From Gordonia sp. UBA7599 (GTDB lineage: Bacteria > Actinomycetota > Actinomycetes > Mycobacteriales > Mycobacteriaceae), in NCBI GenBank assembly GCA_002477755.1, contig DLKD01000139.1:6343-70342 (forward strand): a stretch of DNA of 64,000 bases. Direction: 5' to 3'. Each line of letters begins with the position of its first letter. Positions within the stretch are counted from its first letter, which is position 1. The notes under the pieces were generated by a model, which did no database searches, was not told the origin of the DNA, and saw nothing but the letters and a program-made list of their open reading frames with translations. A program made the position numbers and the translations under genes. Below are positions 1 to 8,954 of this stretch, one piece after another.

Positions 1-2159
1 ACTCGATCCTGATCGACGAGGCCCGTACGCCGCTGATCATCTCCGGCCCGGCCGATTCGTCGAGCAAGTGGTACGTCGAGTTCGCCCGCCTCGCGCCGCT
101 GTTGAAGAAGGACGTGCACTACGAGGTCGACATCAAGAAGAAGACCATCGGCGTGCACGAAGAGGGCGTCAGCTTCGTCGAGGACCAGCTGGGCATCGAC
201 AACCTGTACGACGCGGCCAACTCTCAGCTCGTCGGGTATCTGAACAACGCGATCAAGGTGAAGGAACTCTTCCACCGCGACAAGGACTACATCGTGCGGG
301 GCGGCGAGGTCGTCATCGTCGACGAGTTCACCGGCCGCGTGCTCGACGGCCGCCGGTTCAACGAGGGCCTCCACCAGGCCATCGAGGCCAAGGAAGGCGT
401 GGAGATTCAGGCCGAGAACCAGACGCTGGCCACGATCACCCTTCAGAACTACTTCCGCATGTACGACAAGCTGTCGGGGATGACCGGTACGGCCGAGACC
501 GAGGCCGCCGAGTTCGACCAGATCTACAAGCTGGGCGTGCTGCCGATCCCGACCAATAAGCCGATGATCCGCAAGGATCAGACGGACCTGATCTACAAGA
601 CCGAGGAGGCGAAGTTCGACGCTGTCGTCGACGACATCGCCGAACGGCACGAGAAGGGCCAGCCGGTGCTGATCGGCACGACGAGCGTGGAGCGCTCGGA
701 GTACCTGTCGCGCCAGTTGCAGCGGCGCAAGATCCCGCACAGCGTGCTCAACGCGAAGTACCACGAGCAGGAGGCGCAGATCATCGCCGAGGCCGGCCGC
801 GTCGGTGCGGTCACGGTGGCGACGAACATGGCCGGCCGTGGTACCGACGTCGTGCTCGGTGGCAATGCCGACATCATCGCCGACGCACGGCTGCGCAAGG
901 CGGGGTTGGACCCGGTGCACACGCCCGAGGAGTACGAAGCCGCGTGGGACGAGGCGATCACCATCGCCCGCCGCAATGCCGAGGCCGAGGCCGACGAGGT
1001 GCGCGACGCCGGCGGTCTGTATGTGCTGGGCACCGAGCGGCACGAGTCGCGCCGCATCGACAACCAGTTGCGCGGCCGGTCGGGCCGCCAGGGCGACCCG
1101 GGTGAGTCGCGGTTCTACCTGTCGCTGGGCGACGAGCTCATGCGCCGGTTCAACGGTGCTGCGCTCGAGGCCATCATGAACCGCGTCAACCTGCCCGACG
1201 ACGTCCCGATCGAGGCGAAGATGGTCACCAAGGCCATCCGGTCGGCGCAGACGCAGGTCGAGGGTCAGAACTTCGAGGTCCGCAAGAACGTCCTCAAGTA
1301 CGACGAGGTGATGAACGAGCAGCGCAAGGTCATCTACCGCGAGCGCAGCACAATCCTCGCCGGTGAGGACCACCGCGAGCAGATTCAGCAGTTCATTGAC
1401 GACGTGGTCGGCGCCTACGTCGACGGCGCCACCGCCGAGGGCTACGCCGAGGACTGGGACCTCGACGAGTTGTGGGGCGCGCTGCGCTCGCTGTATCCGA
1501 TCCAGCTCTCGCCGCGCGAGGTGCTCGGCGAGAACGAGTTCGGCGAACGTGACGACATGGCTGCCGACGAACTGCGCGAGATCCTCGTCGCGGACGCCCA
1601 CAATGCCTACGACCGGCGCGAGGACGAGATCGACGCGATGGCTGGCGAGGGGGCGATGCGCCAACTCGAGCGCAGCATCCTGCTCTCGGTCATCGACCGC
1701 AAGTGGCGCGACCATCTCTACGAGATGGACTACCTGCGCGAGGGCATCTACCTGCGGGCGATGGCCCAGGCGGACCCGGTCGTGGAGTACCAGCGCGAGG
1801 GCTTCGACATGTTCCACGGCATGCTCGAGGCAATCAAGGAGGAGACCCTCGGGTTCCTCTACAACGCCCAGGTCGAGACCGAGCCGATGGCCGAGCCGGA
1901 GCCAGAACTGCCGACCGGGCCGGTGGCAGATTCGGCCGACCAGTCGAAGGTGCCGGCCGGGCTGCGTGCCCGCGGCGTCCCCGCTGCTCCGGCCGAGGTG
2001 CCGATGGTGTTCACCGGCCCCGACGAGAGTGGTGACGCCGCGGAATTCGACGAGGGTCAGGCCGACGATGACCTCGAGTCGGCATCGGCGGGTCGTCGGT
2101 CCAACCGGCGGGCCAAGCGGGCCAAGCCGGCCGCGAAGAAGACCAAGCGCCGCCGCTGA
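1..2159 (+). CDS. secA1: Preprotein translocase ATPase SecA (SecA1), 5' truncated by window edge
   Basis: SecA is the ATPase motor that pushes unfolded preproteins through the SecYEG channel at the cytoplasmic membrane. The frame is already open at base 3, so the N-terminus with Walker A lies outside the window; about 718 residues are visible. They begin at the DEAD-type motif II ([15 protein letters not shown]) and continue through GMTGTA (about 478-495) and motif [15 protein letters not shown] (about 1064-1103). Next come the helical scaffold ([20 protein letters not shown]) and a Pro/Glu-rich linker, and the protein ends in a Lys/Arg tail. The Cys-rich zinc domain that ends proteobacterial SecA is absent, as is usual for actinobacterial SecA1. 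The TTG at 102 is internal, not a start. Identification is certain. Confidence 0.97.
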   Translation, partial: SILIDEARTPLIISGPADSSSKWYVEFARLAPLLKKDVHYEVDIKKKTIGVHEEGVSFVEDQLGIDNLYDAANSQLVGYLNNAIKVKELFHRDKDYIVRGGEVVIVDEFTGRVLDGRRFNEGLHQAIEAKEGVEIQAENQTLATITLQNYFRMYDKLSGMTGTAETEAAEFDQIYKLGVLPIPTNKPMIRKDQTDLIYKTEEAKFDAVVDDIAERHEKGQPVLIGTTSVERSEYLSRQLQRRKIPHSVLNAKYHEQEAQIIAEAGRVGAVTVATNMAGRGTDVVLGGNADIIADARLRKAGLDPVHTPEEYEAAWDEAITIARRNAEAEADEVRDAGGLYVLGTERHESRRIDNQLRGRSGRQGDPGESRFYLSLGDELMRRFNGAALEAIMNRVNLPDDVPIEAKMVTKAIRSAQTQVEGQNFEVRKNVLKYDEVMNEQRKVIYRERSTILAGEDHREQIQQFIDDVVGAYVDGATAEGYAEDWDLDELWGALRSLYPIQLSPREVLGENEFGERDDMAADELREILVADAHNAYDRREDEIDAMAGEGAMRQLERSILLSVIDRKWRDHLYEMDYLREGIYLRAMAQADPVVEYQREGFDMFHGMLEAIKEETLGFLYNAQVETEPMAEPEPELPTGPVADSADQSKVPAGLRARGVPAAPAEVPMVFTGPDESGDAAEFDEGQADDDLESASAGRRSNRRAKRAKPAAKKTKRRR

Positions 2160-2216
2160 TCGGTACGAATAACGGTTCCGGTGGAACCGTTCGGCGCCCG
2201 GCTGCGTCCAATTTGT

Positions 2217-2738
2217 ATGGACACCAGCAACGTCGTGGTACGCCCGGCCCCGCCCTTCGAGCATCCTGGGCGGTGGGCAGGGCGCTGTGATTGCGCCGAC
2301 GAAGCCACGCACGCGCGCATCGACGCGCCGCCGGTCCGGGCGCTGCGCGTGGTGCCGTCACCGCCTCCTGCCCCCGATGCTGCTGCCATCGCTGCGCGGG
2401 AGTTTGCGATTGCCGCGATGACTGTCGTGCTGGAGGTCATCGATCGCCGCCGTCCGGTGTCGGCGATGGCGCCCTTCGTCGCCGACACCGTTGCCGATCA
2501 CGTCCTCAGCCGCGGTCGTGCCCACCACAGTGCGCGGATCGGGCCAGGCAATCGGGTCGGTCTGCGCCTGCGGCGCGTACACATCCAGATCGCCGACAAC
2601 GGTGCGGCCGAGTTCTTCGGCAGCTACACGTGCGGCGAGCGGGTCCGTGCCTTCGCGGGTCGGATGACAATGGTCACGAAGCCGCCGAAGCGGGCGCGCT
2701 CGCCGCGCTGGCAGATCTGCGGGCTGATGCTCGACTGA
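2217..2738 (+). CDS. Rv3235-family conserved protein
   Basis: This is a 173-residue protein of unknown function belonging to the actinobacterial Rv3235 family. The N-terminal half is low-complexity Pro/Ala/Arg (VVVRPAPPFEHPG, VVPSPPPAPDAAAIAA). The conserved C-terminal half runs from RRPVSAMAPFVADTVADHV through LRLRRVHIQIADNGAAEFFG to a final RWQICGLML, and is predicted alpha+beta without membrane segments. The family usually sits just downstream of secA1, as here (57 bases). I chose ATG 2217 because MDTSNVVVRP resembles family N-termini. An in-frame GTG at 2181 would add 12 residues, and neither start has a clear Shine-Dalgarno. A role in secretion is only suggested by the position. Confidence 0.75.
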   Translation: MDTSNVVVRPAPPFEHPGRWAGRCDCADEATHARIDAPPVRALRVVPSPPPAPDAAAIAAREFAIAAMTVVLEVIDRRRPVSAMAPFVADTVADHVLSRGRAHHSARIGPGNRVGLRLRRVHIQIADNGAAEFFGSYTCGERVRAFAGRMTMVTKPPKRARSPRWQICGLMLD

Positions 2739-2759
2739 GGCAGTTAGGATCGCAGAATC

Positions 2760-4208
2760 ATGGTGAACAGGCTGACCCCGCGCGAAGCGATGTACTACTT
2801 CCTTGACGAGGGGCGCGCCACTGTGCACCTCGGGTCGCTGATCATCATCGACCCGAGCGCTGCCGTTCCCGGCGGAGGTCTGGACTATGCAACCTTGGTC
2901 GCGCTGGCTGAGAGCCGGATCCAGTTCGTGCCCCGATACCGGCAGGTCGTGAAGCCGGTGGCGCTCGGACTCGCCCGGCCGGTGTGGGTCGACGATGCCG
3001 ACTTCGACATCAACTTCCACATCCGCCGCGCGGGTCTGCCGCAGCCCGGTGGTGCCGAACAACTGCAGGACCTCGTCGGGCGCGTGCTGTCGCGGCCGCT
3101 GGACCCGAACCGCCCGCTCTGGGAGATGTACCTGATCGAGGGCCTCGACGACGGTGCGATGGCACTGCTCACGAAGACCCACCACTGCATGGTCGGCCCG
3201 TCTTCGCCCGAGCTCACGCAGGTCCTGCTCGACGACGAGCCGTCGTTCGGCGACACCGTCGAGGACATCTGGATGCCCCGCTCGTTGCCGAGTGCGATCC
3301 AACTGGCCTTCGACGCAATCACCGAGGGGCTCGCCCGACCGGGGGAGATGGCGGAGAACCTGGTGGGGGGCAACGGCCCGATCTCATCGCTGCGCTCTTT
3401 CGCGAAGGGCACGGTCACCCAGGTGACCGAACTGATCTCGCAGTTCGCCAACTCGGCACCGCACAGCCCGCTCAACCAGTCGACCTCGTCGACGCGGACC
3501 TTCGCCGTCGCATCGATCTCCGCTACGGAAGTCGCCCGCGTGGCCGAGCATCACGGGTGCGAACGCGGCGACGTCGAACTCGCGATCATCACCGGCGTGC
3601 TGCGGCGCTGGATGATGTCGTTCACCGACACCCTCGGCGCCGGTGATACGGTGCGGGTGGTGTTGCCGTTGGGGGTTCGCAGGACCGGGGACGAGGCGTT
3701 CGAGGATGCGCGGCCGGTCGATCCATCGGACTGGTTCGGGGAAGACGGCCCCGGGTTCGTCACCGATCTGCCGGTGGGCGAGTCGAATCCGTCGGTGGTG
3801 CTCGCCCAGGTGGCCGGCTTGGCGGCGCGCAACGCGCACTCCGCCTCCCGACAGTCCGGTCCGCTGCTGCCGTTGCTGCCCGACCTGGGTGTCGTCCCGT
3901 TCGGCGATGTGGCGGCCCGGTTCTTCACCAGCTGGAACCGGCACACCTACAACGTGCCCATCGCGGCCGCGCCGACCCCGGTCAGTCAGCGATGGCTGCA
4001 CGGTGTCCCGGTACGCGGACTGTTCCTGGTACCGGTGCTCCTCGAGAACCGGGCGCTGGCGATCACCGTGATGACCTACACCGACCGCGTTGAGTTCGCC
4101 TTCCTCGGCGATCGGGGCGTACTCGTCGATCTACCCGCGCTGGTGGACTTCACCCACGACGCCTTCGACGACCTGCATCCCGCGCCCGGCGTCGACGGAG
4201 GTCGGTGA
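2760..4208 (+). CDS. WS/DGAT-family acyltransferase with degenerate HHxxxDG motif
   Basis: This 482-residue protein belongs to the wax ester synthase/diacylglycerol acyltransferase family (Tgs-like), whose members acylate diacylglycerol or fatty alcohols with acyl-CoA for storage lipid. Family landmarks are LTPREAMYYFLDEG at the N-terminus, PLDPNRPLWEMYLIEGLDDG before the active site, and a C-terminal block VPVRGLFLVPVLLENRALAITVMTYTDRVEF. The catalytic motif HHxxxDG instead reads HHCMVGP (bases 3181-3201), so both Asp and Gly are replaced, and the usual SNVPGP element is YNVPIAAAP. It may be inactive, or catalyse a changed reaction through the remaining His pair. The position matches tgs3/Rv3234c-Rv3233c of M. 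tuberculosis. A TAGGAT -10 box lies at 2745-2750. It is coupled to the next gene by overlap. Confidence 0.88.
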   Translation: MVNRLTPREAMYYFLDEGRATVHLGSLIIIDPSAAVPGGGLDYATLVALAESRIQFVPRYRQVVKPVALGLARPVWVDDADFDINFHIRRAGLPQPGGAEQLQDLVGRVLSRPLDPNRPLWEMYLIEGLDDGAMALLTKTHHCMVGPSSPELTQVLLDDEPSFGDTVEDIWMPRSLPSAIQLAFDAITEGLARPGEMAENLVGGNGPISSLRSFAKGTVTQVTELISQFANSAPHSPLNQSTSSTRTFAVASISATEVARVAEHHGCERGDVELAIITGVLRRWMMSFTDTLGAGDTVRVVLPLGVRRTGDEAFEDARPVDPSDWFGEDGPGFVTDLPVGESNPSVVLAQVAGLAARNAHSASRQSGPLLPLLPDLGVVPFGDVAARFFTSWNRHTYNVPIAAAPTPVSQRWLHGVPVRGLFLVPVLLENRALAITVMTYTDRVEFAFLGDRGVLVDLPALVDFTHDAFDDLHPAPGVDGGR

Positions 4209-4210
4209 CC

Positions 4211-4714
4211 ATGCGCGTCTACATCCCGGCAACGCTGGCGATGCTGCAGTCGCTGAACGAGACGGGTGAACTCGCCGTCGTGGGCGGTACGGCTTTCGCG
4301 GTGACTCCCGCGTTGCGCGAGTCCTACACCGCCGGCGACGACGAGGAGCTGTCTGAGGCGGCGATGCGTGAAGCGGCCCGCGCCAGCCTTCGGCTGCTGG
4401 GGGCAGACGGCGCGGAACCCGATGCCATGCCGCCGCGGCGGGTAGTCGTCGCTGCCGACGTTGACGACCCGAAGCTGCGCCCCGATCTCGATGCCGCCGT
4501 CGTCAAGATCTCCGGGCCGGTGCCGCGATCGGCGATTGCGGCCGCCCACGTCGACGGCGCTGACGCCGAGTCGGCGGTGCTTGCGGCGATCGATGCAGTG
4601 GACGCCGCCGACCTGGGTGATCTCGACGCGGAGCTGGCGATCGGCGACGTCGAGGACTTCGACTTGGGCTGGTATGCGACGCAGGAACTCCCGTTCCTGC
4701 TGGAACTGCTGTAG
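4211..4714 (+). CDS. Rv3231c-like conserved protein (DUF6912 type)
   Basis: This is a 167-residue conserved actinobacterial protein of unknown function. It opens with MRVYIPATLAML, followed by an Ala/Asp-rich region and an acidic C-terminus with the conserved end YATQELPFLLELL. No catalytic motif, signal peptide or membrane segment is visible. I chose ATG 4211 because GGAGG at 4197-4201 is correctly spaced. A GTG at 4205 that overlaps the upstream stop (GTGA) is the alternative. Either way it is translationally coupled to the WS/DGAT gene, as in mycobacteria. The DUF number is from memory; the Rv3231c relationship is firmer. Confidence 0.8.
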   Translation: MRVYIPATLAMLQSLNETGELAVVGGTAFAVTPALRESYTAGDDEELSEAAMREAARASLRLLGADGAEPDAMPPRRVVVAADVDDPKLRPDLDAAVVKISGPVPRSAIAAAHVDGADAESAVLAAIDAVDAADLGDLDAELAIGDVEDFDLGWYATQELPFLLELL

Positions 4715-4816
4715 CCCAGCACCCGTTTCCAACACCGCGCGCAGTTTTCCCGCTTCGGCAGCCGGAGGAAAGTGGCGCACCACGTTGGATCTACCTCGAG
4801 GACCAGACCGAGTTGG

Positions 4817-5219
4817 TCACTGCGGATCGATGCGGTAGTTCTGCGCCACCAACTCCAACCATTGCGTCGGCGAAGGAACGGGATCGCCGCGGCCGGCAAC
4901 CGTCCCGAAGAAGGCCGCCGTGTTCGGGTTGCTGGACGTGTGGGTGACCGTGACGTCACGAGGCCGGTGCTTGTGATCAGTCCAAACGTCGTCGCACGCA
5001 CGGATCTCACGTTGCCGGTGACCAACGAGTGCTGGACGAGGCACCAGTGGCCTGGCGCGACCGTCAAGTTGCGGGAAACGCCTTGGACGATCTGGTCGGA
5101 CAGGTGATGTCGCGGTCGTGGGGTTGTGCCTGGGCGAACGGAGTGGTGCCGGGCGCGAGGAAGGCTGCGACGACGGCGCCCGTCAGCAGGCGACGGACGG
5201 CACTTGAGTTGCGGATCAC
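4817..5219 (-). pseudogene. Remnant of a small secreted protein, frame broken twice
   Basis: No intact gene spans this stretch, but three successive reverse-strand frames read like pieces of one exported protein. From GTG 5219 comes a signal peptide (RRLLTGAVVAAFLAPG, then AQAQP). After a frame change near 5095-5105 a second frame reads DQIVQGVSRNLTVAPGHWC followed by LVTGNV, which resembles the GNV repeats of secreted actinobacterial beta-solenoid proteins. After a second change near 4960-5010 the third frame ends with SNPNTAAFFGTVAGRG and WLELVAQNYRIDPQ, then a stop at 4817. Two shifts in the same direction suggest decay, or two sequencing errors. Bases 4715-4816 hold nothing I recognise. 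This rests on composition and resemblance only. Confidence 0.4.
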
Positions 5220-5224
5220 TCCGG

Positions 5225-6643
5225 TCACTGTTTGACGGCTTGCGGAGTCTTCCACTCGCCGTCGAGTGCCGGCTCCTTGGGCCAGTACAGCCGCAGGATC
5301 AATTGGAACGGGCCTTCGGGCGCGGGGAGCCAGTTGGCCTCCTTGTTCGGCCCGGGGGATTCCGTCTGGAGGTAGATCGTGACGCCGCCGTCGGGATCCT
5401 TGATCAGGCCGGGCAGCATCGGCGAGTTGACCAGGTAGCGGTCGATCGGATTGGCCACCAGCAGGCTCTGCGGCATCCGGTACATGGTGATCGACCAGAA
5501 CGAGTGCACCGGTGGGAGCTGACCGGGCGCAAAACGCAGCGCGTAGGAGTTGGCGCCGGTCAGTGGAGCCTTCGTCGAATCATTGGCGATAACGGGGTAG
5601 AGGGCTTCTTTCGCGACGTTGCCGTAGATGCCGAGCACCGAGCCGGCCATTCGGTAAAGGTAGTTGTCGCCCAGTTCGGCGTGCGTGCCGAACAGATCCG
5701 CGGAGGTGACTTTGCCGGTGTTGAGCTCGTCCTTCTGGAAGGTCGCCAACTCGGCCAGGGCGTCGGCCATTCCATCCTTGACGCCCTGCAACTGTTCGGG
5801 ACTCATCGTGTCGGGGTTGAATCCGCCGTCGGGTCCGATGCCGATGGAGGCGAAGCGCTCGCGCAGCGCCCTCTCGTCGGGGAACACGGGGACGTACTTG
5901 AGGACGAAACCGAGGATCTCGAAGAACTTCGGCGAGGTCCGCTGCTCTTCGACTGTCAGCGGCGTGATGAAGTCGACGGGCGGGGCCGTGGCAGCCGCCT
6001 TGCCGGTGAAGGCTGACAGCGGCTGTGCTTTGTACCCCGCTTGGATTCGCTTGACGTTGTCCAGGTCGGCTGGATCGAACAGTTGGGTTCGGTAGATGAT
6101 GAACGAGAAGTCCGAGTCCGCCCGGATCACCTCATCGACGCCGACGGGTTTCTCGCCCTTCCAGCCCGGACCGGCCAGCAGGTAGGTACCGCCGTCATTT
6201 CCGGTGGTGCGGCTCCCGACGTAGTGGTAGTCGTAGGTGTAGGCGTCGATGAATTGCAGCGAATAGTACCGCTTCGCGTCGATTTTGGGGACCGTCAGCA
6301 CTAGGGGCTCGGCTCGCAGATCGGCACCGATGAATGAGTACGGCGTGTCGGAATTGGGGGTCTGAATGGTGGTGTCGGCCGGAGTGAAAACCCGGGCGAT
6401 GCTGTGCAGCGTGTTCCAATCGCCTTTGTACTGCGGGTTTGACTTGTCGACGAAGTAGGAGTGCAGGATGCGGTAATTGTCGACCATCGGCAACCCGTAC
6501 ACGTATGCGCTCTTGATGATTTCGCGTAGCTGCTTCGGACTCGGATAGGTATTTGGCGTCTCTGTCGTGCGGTCGCTACCGCCGCAGGCGGCGGTGGCGA
6601 GGAGCATGGATACGAGGGCCGCGGCGATCCCAACAGCTTTCAT
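5225..6643 (-). CDS. DUF1254/DUF1214 lipoprotein
   Basis: This is a 472-residue predicted lipoprotein. The N-terminus MKAVGIAAALVSMLLATAAC carries a lipobox (LATAAC) with Cys20 as the lipidation site. The DUF1254 part (about residues 45-190: YVYGLPMVDNYRIL, TIQTPNSDTPYSF, YYSLQFIDAYTYDYHYVG) is followed by the DUF1214 part (about 330-460: ANSYALRFAPGQLPPVHSFWSITMY, WLPAPEGPFQLILRLYWP). The biochemical function of this family is not settled. The start is secured by GGGAGG ten bases upstream of ATG 6643. It diverges from an AraC-type gene with 93 bases between start codons, which suggests local control by that regulator. Confidence 0.9.
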   Translation of the reverse strand: MKAVGIAAALVSMLLATAACGGSDRTTETPNTYPSPKQLREIIKSAYVYGLPMVDNYRILHSYFVDKSNPQYKGDWNTLHSIARVFTPADTTIQTPNSDTPYSFIGADLRAEPLVLTVPKIDAKRYYSLQFIDAYTYDYHYVGSRTTGNDGGTYLLAGPGWKGEKPVGVDEVIRADSDFSFIIYRTQLFDPADLDNVKRIQAGYKAQPLSAFTGKAAATAPPVDFITPLTVEEQRTSPKFFEILGFVLKYVPVFPDERALRERFASIGIGPDGGFNPDTMSPEQLQGVKDGMADALAELATFQKDELNTGKVTSADLFGTHAELGDNYLYRMAGSVLGIYGNVAKEALYPVIANDSTKAPLTGANSYALRFAPGQLPPVHSFWSITMYRMPQSLLVANPIDRYLVNSPMLPGLIKDPDGGVTIYLQTESPGPNKEANWLPAPEGPFQLILRLYWPKEPALDGEWKTPQAVKQ

Positions 6644-6695
6644 TGTGTATTCCTCCCTTGTCGGTACCGATCACGGTGCCGCACCGAAGCGCTGA

Positions 6696-6729
6696 CTGTC
6701 TTGACCTGAGCAGACAGGTTTTTTACTTT
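6696..6729 (+). promoter_or_regulatory. Promoter of the araC-type gene with overlapping dyad
   Basis: TTGACC (6701-6706), a 17-base spacer and TACTTT (6724-6729) make a good SigA-type promoter. Its expected start site falls at or next to GTG 6737. An inverted repeat CTGTCT-N10-AGACAG (6696-6701 and 6712-6717) overlaps the -35 box and is a candidate operator for autoregulation or for control of the divergent lipoprotein gene. Confidence 0.6.
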
Positions 6730-6736
6730 GAAGGAC

Positions 6737-7732
6737 GTGCTGCTGATCCGGGGTTCGAGTCTGAGCGGCTTCGACACGCTGGTCGCCGACTTTGGCGGCG
6801 ACGCCGTGGCGCTCCTGGCGGTGGCAGGCGTCGACCCCGATGACATCGGGGACCACGAACGGTTCATCGTTTTCCGGAATGCTGTGTTGGCCGTGGAGAG
6901 TGCGGCCGCGGTGCTCGGTGTCCCTGACTTTGGGCGCCGACTCGCTGATCTGCAGAACATCGACATTCTTGGACCGGTGGGGGTGGCGGCCCGCACCGCC
7001 GCTACCGTTGGTGAGGCGCTGGAAATCTTCGACACCTACATGGACACCTACAGCGCGGCGATTCTCGCCCAAGTCGGGCCCGGCCCAGACGATGGGCTGG
7101 CGCGATTCGAGTACAGCTTCCTGATGGACCCCGCGCCACCGCAAGCCCAATCAATCGAGCTCGCGCTCGGTCTCACTCTCCGCGTCTTCCGGGTGCTCCT
7201 GGGGACTACATATCGACCCGTGGCGGTGCACCTTCCGCATTCGGCGCTGGACTTGCCGTCGTCGTATCGCCACTACTTCGGCTGCTCGCCGCGATTCAAT
7301 GAGCCGGTCGCCGGTTTCACCGTCCGGGTGGCCGACCTGGATCGGCCGTTGGGGCGTGACCCGCTGGTCCACCAGGTCGCCATGAACTACCTCGTCGACG
7401 TCATGCGCCACCGGGAACGTGCGATTCCGGGCTCGGTCCGCAGCATCGTGCGGCAGCTACTCCCGACCCGTAGGCTCAACATCGATCTGGTCGCCAGCCA
7501 ATTCAACATGCATCCGAAGGCCTTGCAGCGGCGCCTCGCCGCCGAAGGGACGAGCTTCGCGGAGTTGGTGGACGAGACCCGGCGCGACATCGCCCAGCGA
7601 TTGCTTATCGGATCGGACCTGTCGGTCGCCCAGGTGGCCCGCCAGCTCGGCTACACCGAGCAGAGCACGTTGACGCGCGCCTGCAGGCGTTGGTTCGACG
7701 CGAGCCCGACGGAGTTCCGCGCGCGAGGATGA
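6737..7732 (+). CDS. AraC-family transcriptional regulator (arabinose-binding-like N-terminal domain)
   Basis: This 331-residue regulator has an N-terminal arabinose-binding-like ligand domain (about residues 10-190, RGSSLSGFDTLVADFGGD onward) and a C-terminal double helix-turn-helix. The latter includes LNIDLVASQFNMHPKALQRRLAAEGTSF and the AraC signature ISLLIGSDLSVAQVAxxLGYxEQSTLTRACRRW in the form found at the end of this subclass. I chose GTG 6737 because a TACTTT -10 box ends eight bases upstream, implying a leaderless message. A TTG at 6728 would add three residues but lies inside that box. The divergent DUF1254 lipoprotein gene is the natural target. The ligand is unknown. Confidence 0.88.
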   Translation: MLLIRGSSLSGFDTLVADFGGDAVALLAVAGVDPDDIGDHERFIVFRNAVLAVESAAAVLGVPDFGRRLADLQNIDILGPVGVAARTAATVGEALEIFDTYMDTYSAAILAQVGPGPDDGLARFEYSFLMDPAPPQAQSIELALGLTLRVFRVLLGTTYRPVAVHLPHSALDLPSSYRHYFGCSPRFNEPVAGFTVRVADLDRPLGRDPLVHQVAMNYLVDVMRHRERAIPGSVRSIVRQLLPTRRLNIDLVASQFNMHPKALQRRLAAEGTSFAELVDETRRDIAQRLLIGSDLSVAQVARQLGYTEQSTLTRACRRWFDASPTEFRARG

Positions 7733-7735
7733 CGG

Positions 7736-8860
7736 TCAGACGTCGAGCGAACAGTCCCCGGCTGCGGCGCTGACACAGGTCTGGATGCGTTCACCGGCAA
7801 TGTGCTCCACACCGTTGCGCAAGTCGCGGACCACGCCGGATTCAACCGGGACGACGCAGCTCTGGCAAATCCCCATGCGGCACCCGAAGGGCATGAGCAC
7901 GCCGGACGCCTCACCGGCCTCGAGGAGTGTCGTCGCACCGTCGACGGTGGCTGTTTTCCCACTACGAGCGAAGGTGACTGTTCCGCCCTGCGCTCCGACG
8001 GCACCGCGCTCGAGGGCGAATCGCTCGAGGTGGAGGTGCTGCTCCATGCCGGCTTGCGCAAACATCCCCGTGACGAGGTCGAGGAAGCCGCCGGGTCCGC
8101 AGGCCCAGGTCTCGCGGTGGGCCCAATCGTCACACAGCCCGGCGATCCGGTCAGGTGTGAGCCGGCCGCCGTCGCGGGACTCGTGGATGTGGACGTCGAC
8201 GGTCCCTCGCTGGGCGTAACCGGCGAGTTCCTCGCCGAACAGCAGGTCGTCGGGCCCGGGAACAGAGTGGATCACGACGATGTCGGAGTGTTGCCCGCGA
8301 TGGGAGATGGTCCGCAGCATCGACATGATCGGCGTGATGCCGCTACCGGCGGTGAGGAACAGGAGTTTGGGCGGCAGCGGGTCGGGTAGGACGAACTCGC
8401 CGGCGGGTGCGGCGAGGCGGACGATGGTGCCGGGTTCGATGCCGGTCACCAGGTGTGAGGAGAGAAAGCCCTCCGGCATTGCCTTGACCGTGATGGAGAC
8501 GGTCTGGTCGCGCTCGGCGATCTCGGGGGCCGAAGTGAGGGAGTAGGAGCGCCAGATCCACCGGCCGCCCACGGCGACGCCGATACCGAGGTATTGCCCG
8601 GGCTGATAGTCGAAGGAGAAGCCCCAGCCCGGCTTGATCTCGATGGTGGCCGTATCGGCGGTCTCCCGTCGGACGGAGACGACGCGGCCGCGCAACTCGC
8701 GCGCCGACCACAGAGGGTTTGCCAGATGCAGGTAGTCGTCGGGCAGCAGGGGGGTGGTGATCCGTGCGACGGCGGCGCGCACCAGTTGCGTGCCGCGGTG
8801 CCGTGCGGCGACGTCGCGCACCGGTGCTTCGAAGCGTTCCCGCCAATTCACGTGCGACAC
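7736..8860 (-). CDS. Ferredoxin-NAD(P) oxidoreductase, desaturase electron donor (Rv3230c-like)
   Basis: This 374-residue flavin/iron-sulfur oxidoreductase passes electrons from NAD(P)H through FAD and a plant-type [2Fe-2S] centre. The FAD domain carries RSYSLTSAP (about residues 108-116) and the nucleotide domain [11 protein letters not shown] (about 185-195). The C-terminal ferredoxin domain has [15 protein letters not shown] and a last Cys in RIQTCVSAA, giving the Cx4Cx2C...C pattern. In M. tuberculosis Rv3230c is the redox partner of the stearoyl-CoA delta-9 desaturase DesA3, and here the gene faces two desA3-like genes across a shared operator. The start is GTG 8860. The partnership is inferred from family and context and is strongly supported. 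Confidence 0.93.
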   Translation of the reverse strand: MSHVNWRERFEAPVRDVAARHRGTQLVRAAVARITTPLLPDDYLHLANPLWSARELRGRVVSVRRETADTATIEIKPGWGFSFDYQPGQYLGIGVAVGGRWIWRSYSLTSAPEIAERDQTVSITVKAMPEGFLSSHLVTGIEPGTIVRLAAPAGEFVLPDPLPPKLLFLTAGSGITPIMSMLRTISHRGQHSDIVVIHSVPGPDDLLFGEELAGYAQRGTVDVHIHESRDGGRLTPDRIAGLCDDWAHRETWACGPGGFLDLVTGMFAQAGMEQHLHLERFALERGAVGAQGGTVTFARSGKTATVDGATTLLEAGEASGVLMPFGCRMGICQSCVVPVESGVVRDLRNGVEHIAGERIQTCVSAAAGDCSLDV

Positions 8861-8910
8861 CCTTTCGGTGAATCCGCTACCCGCGGATTGCTGGACAACC
8901 TCCGCTAGCG

Positions 8911-8947
8911 TAACCTACGCTGACGTAAGTTACGAAACCGTAGGTTA
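8911..8947. promoter_or_regulatory. Three-half-site operator between reductase and desaturase genes
   Basis: Three related half-sites are TAACCTACG (8911-8919), CGTAAGTTA (8924-8932) and CGTAGGTTA (8939-8947). The first and third are perfect inverted copies. The first and second form a palindrome around CTGA with one mismatch. The third contains TAGGTT (8941-8946), a plausible -10 box for the desaturase at 8955, and its mirror in the first would serve the reductase. This resembles a TetR-type operator that would shut both divergent promoters together. The regulator is not in the immediate neighbourhood. Confidence 0.65.
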
Positions 8948-8954
8948 GGACGAA

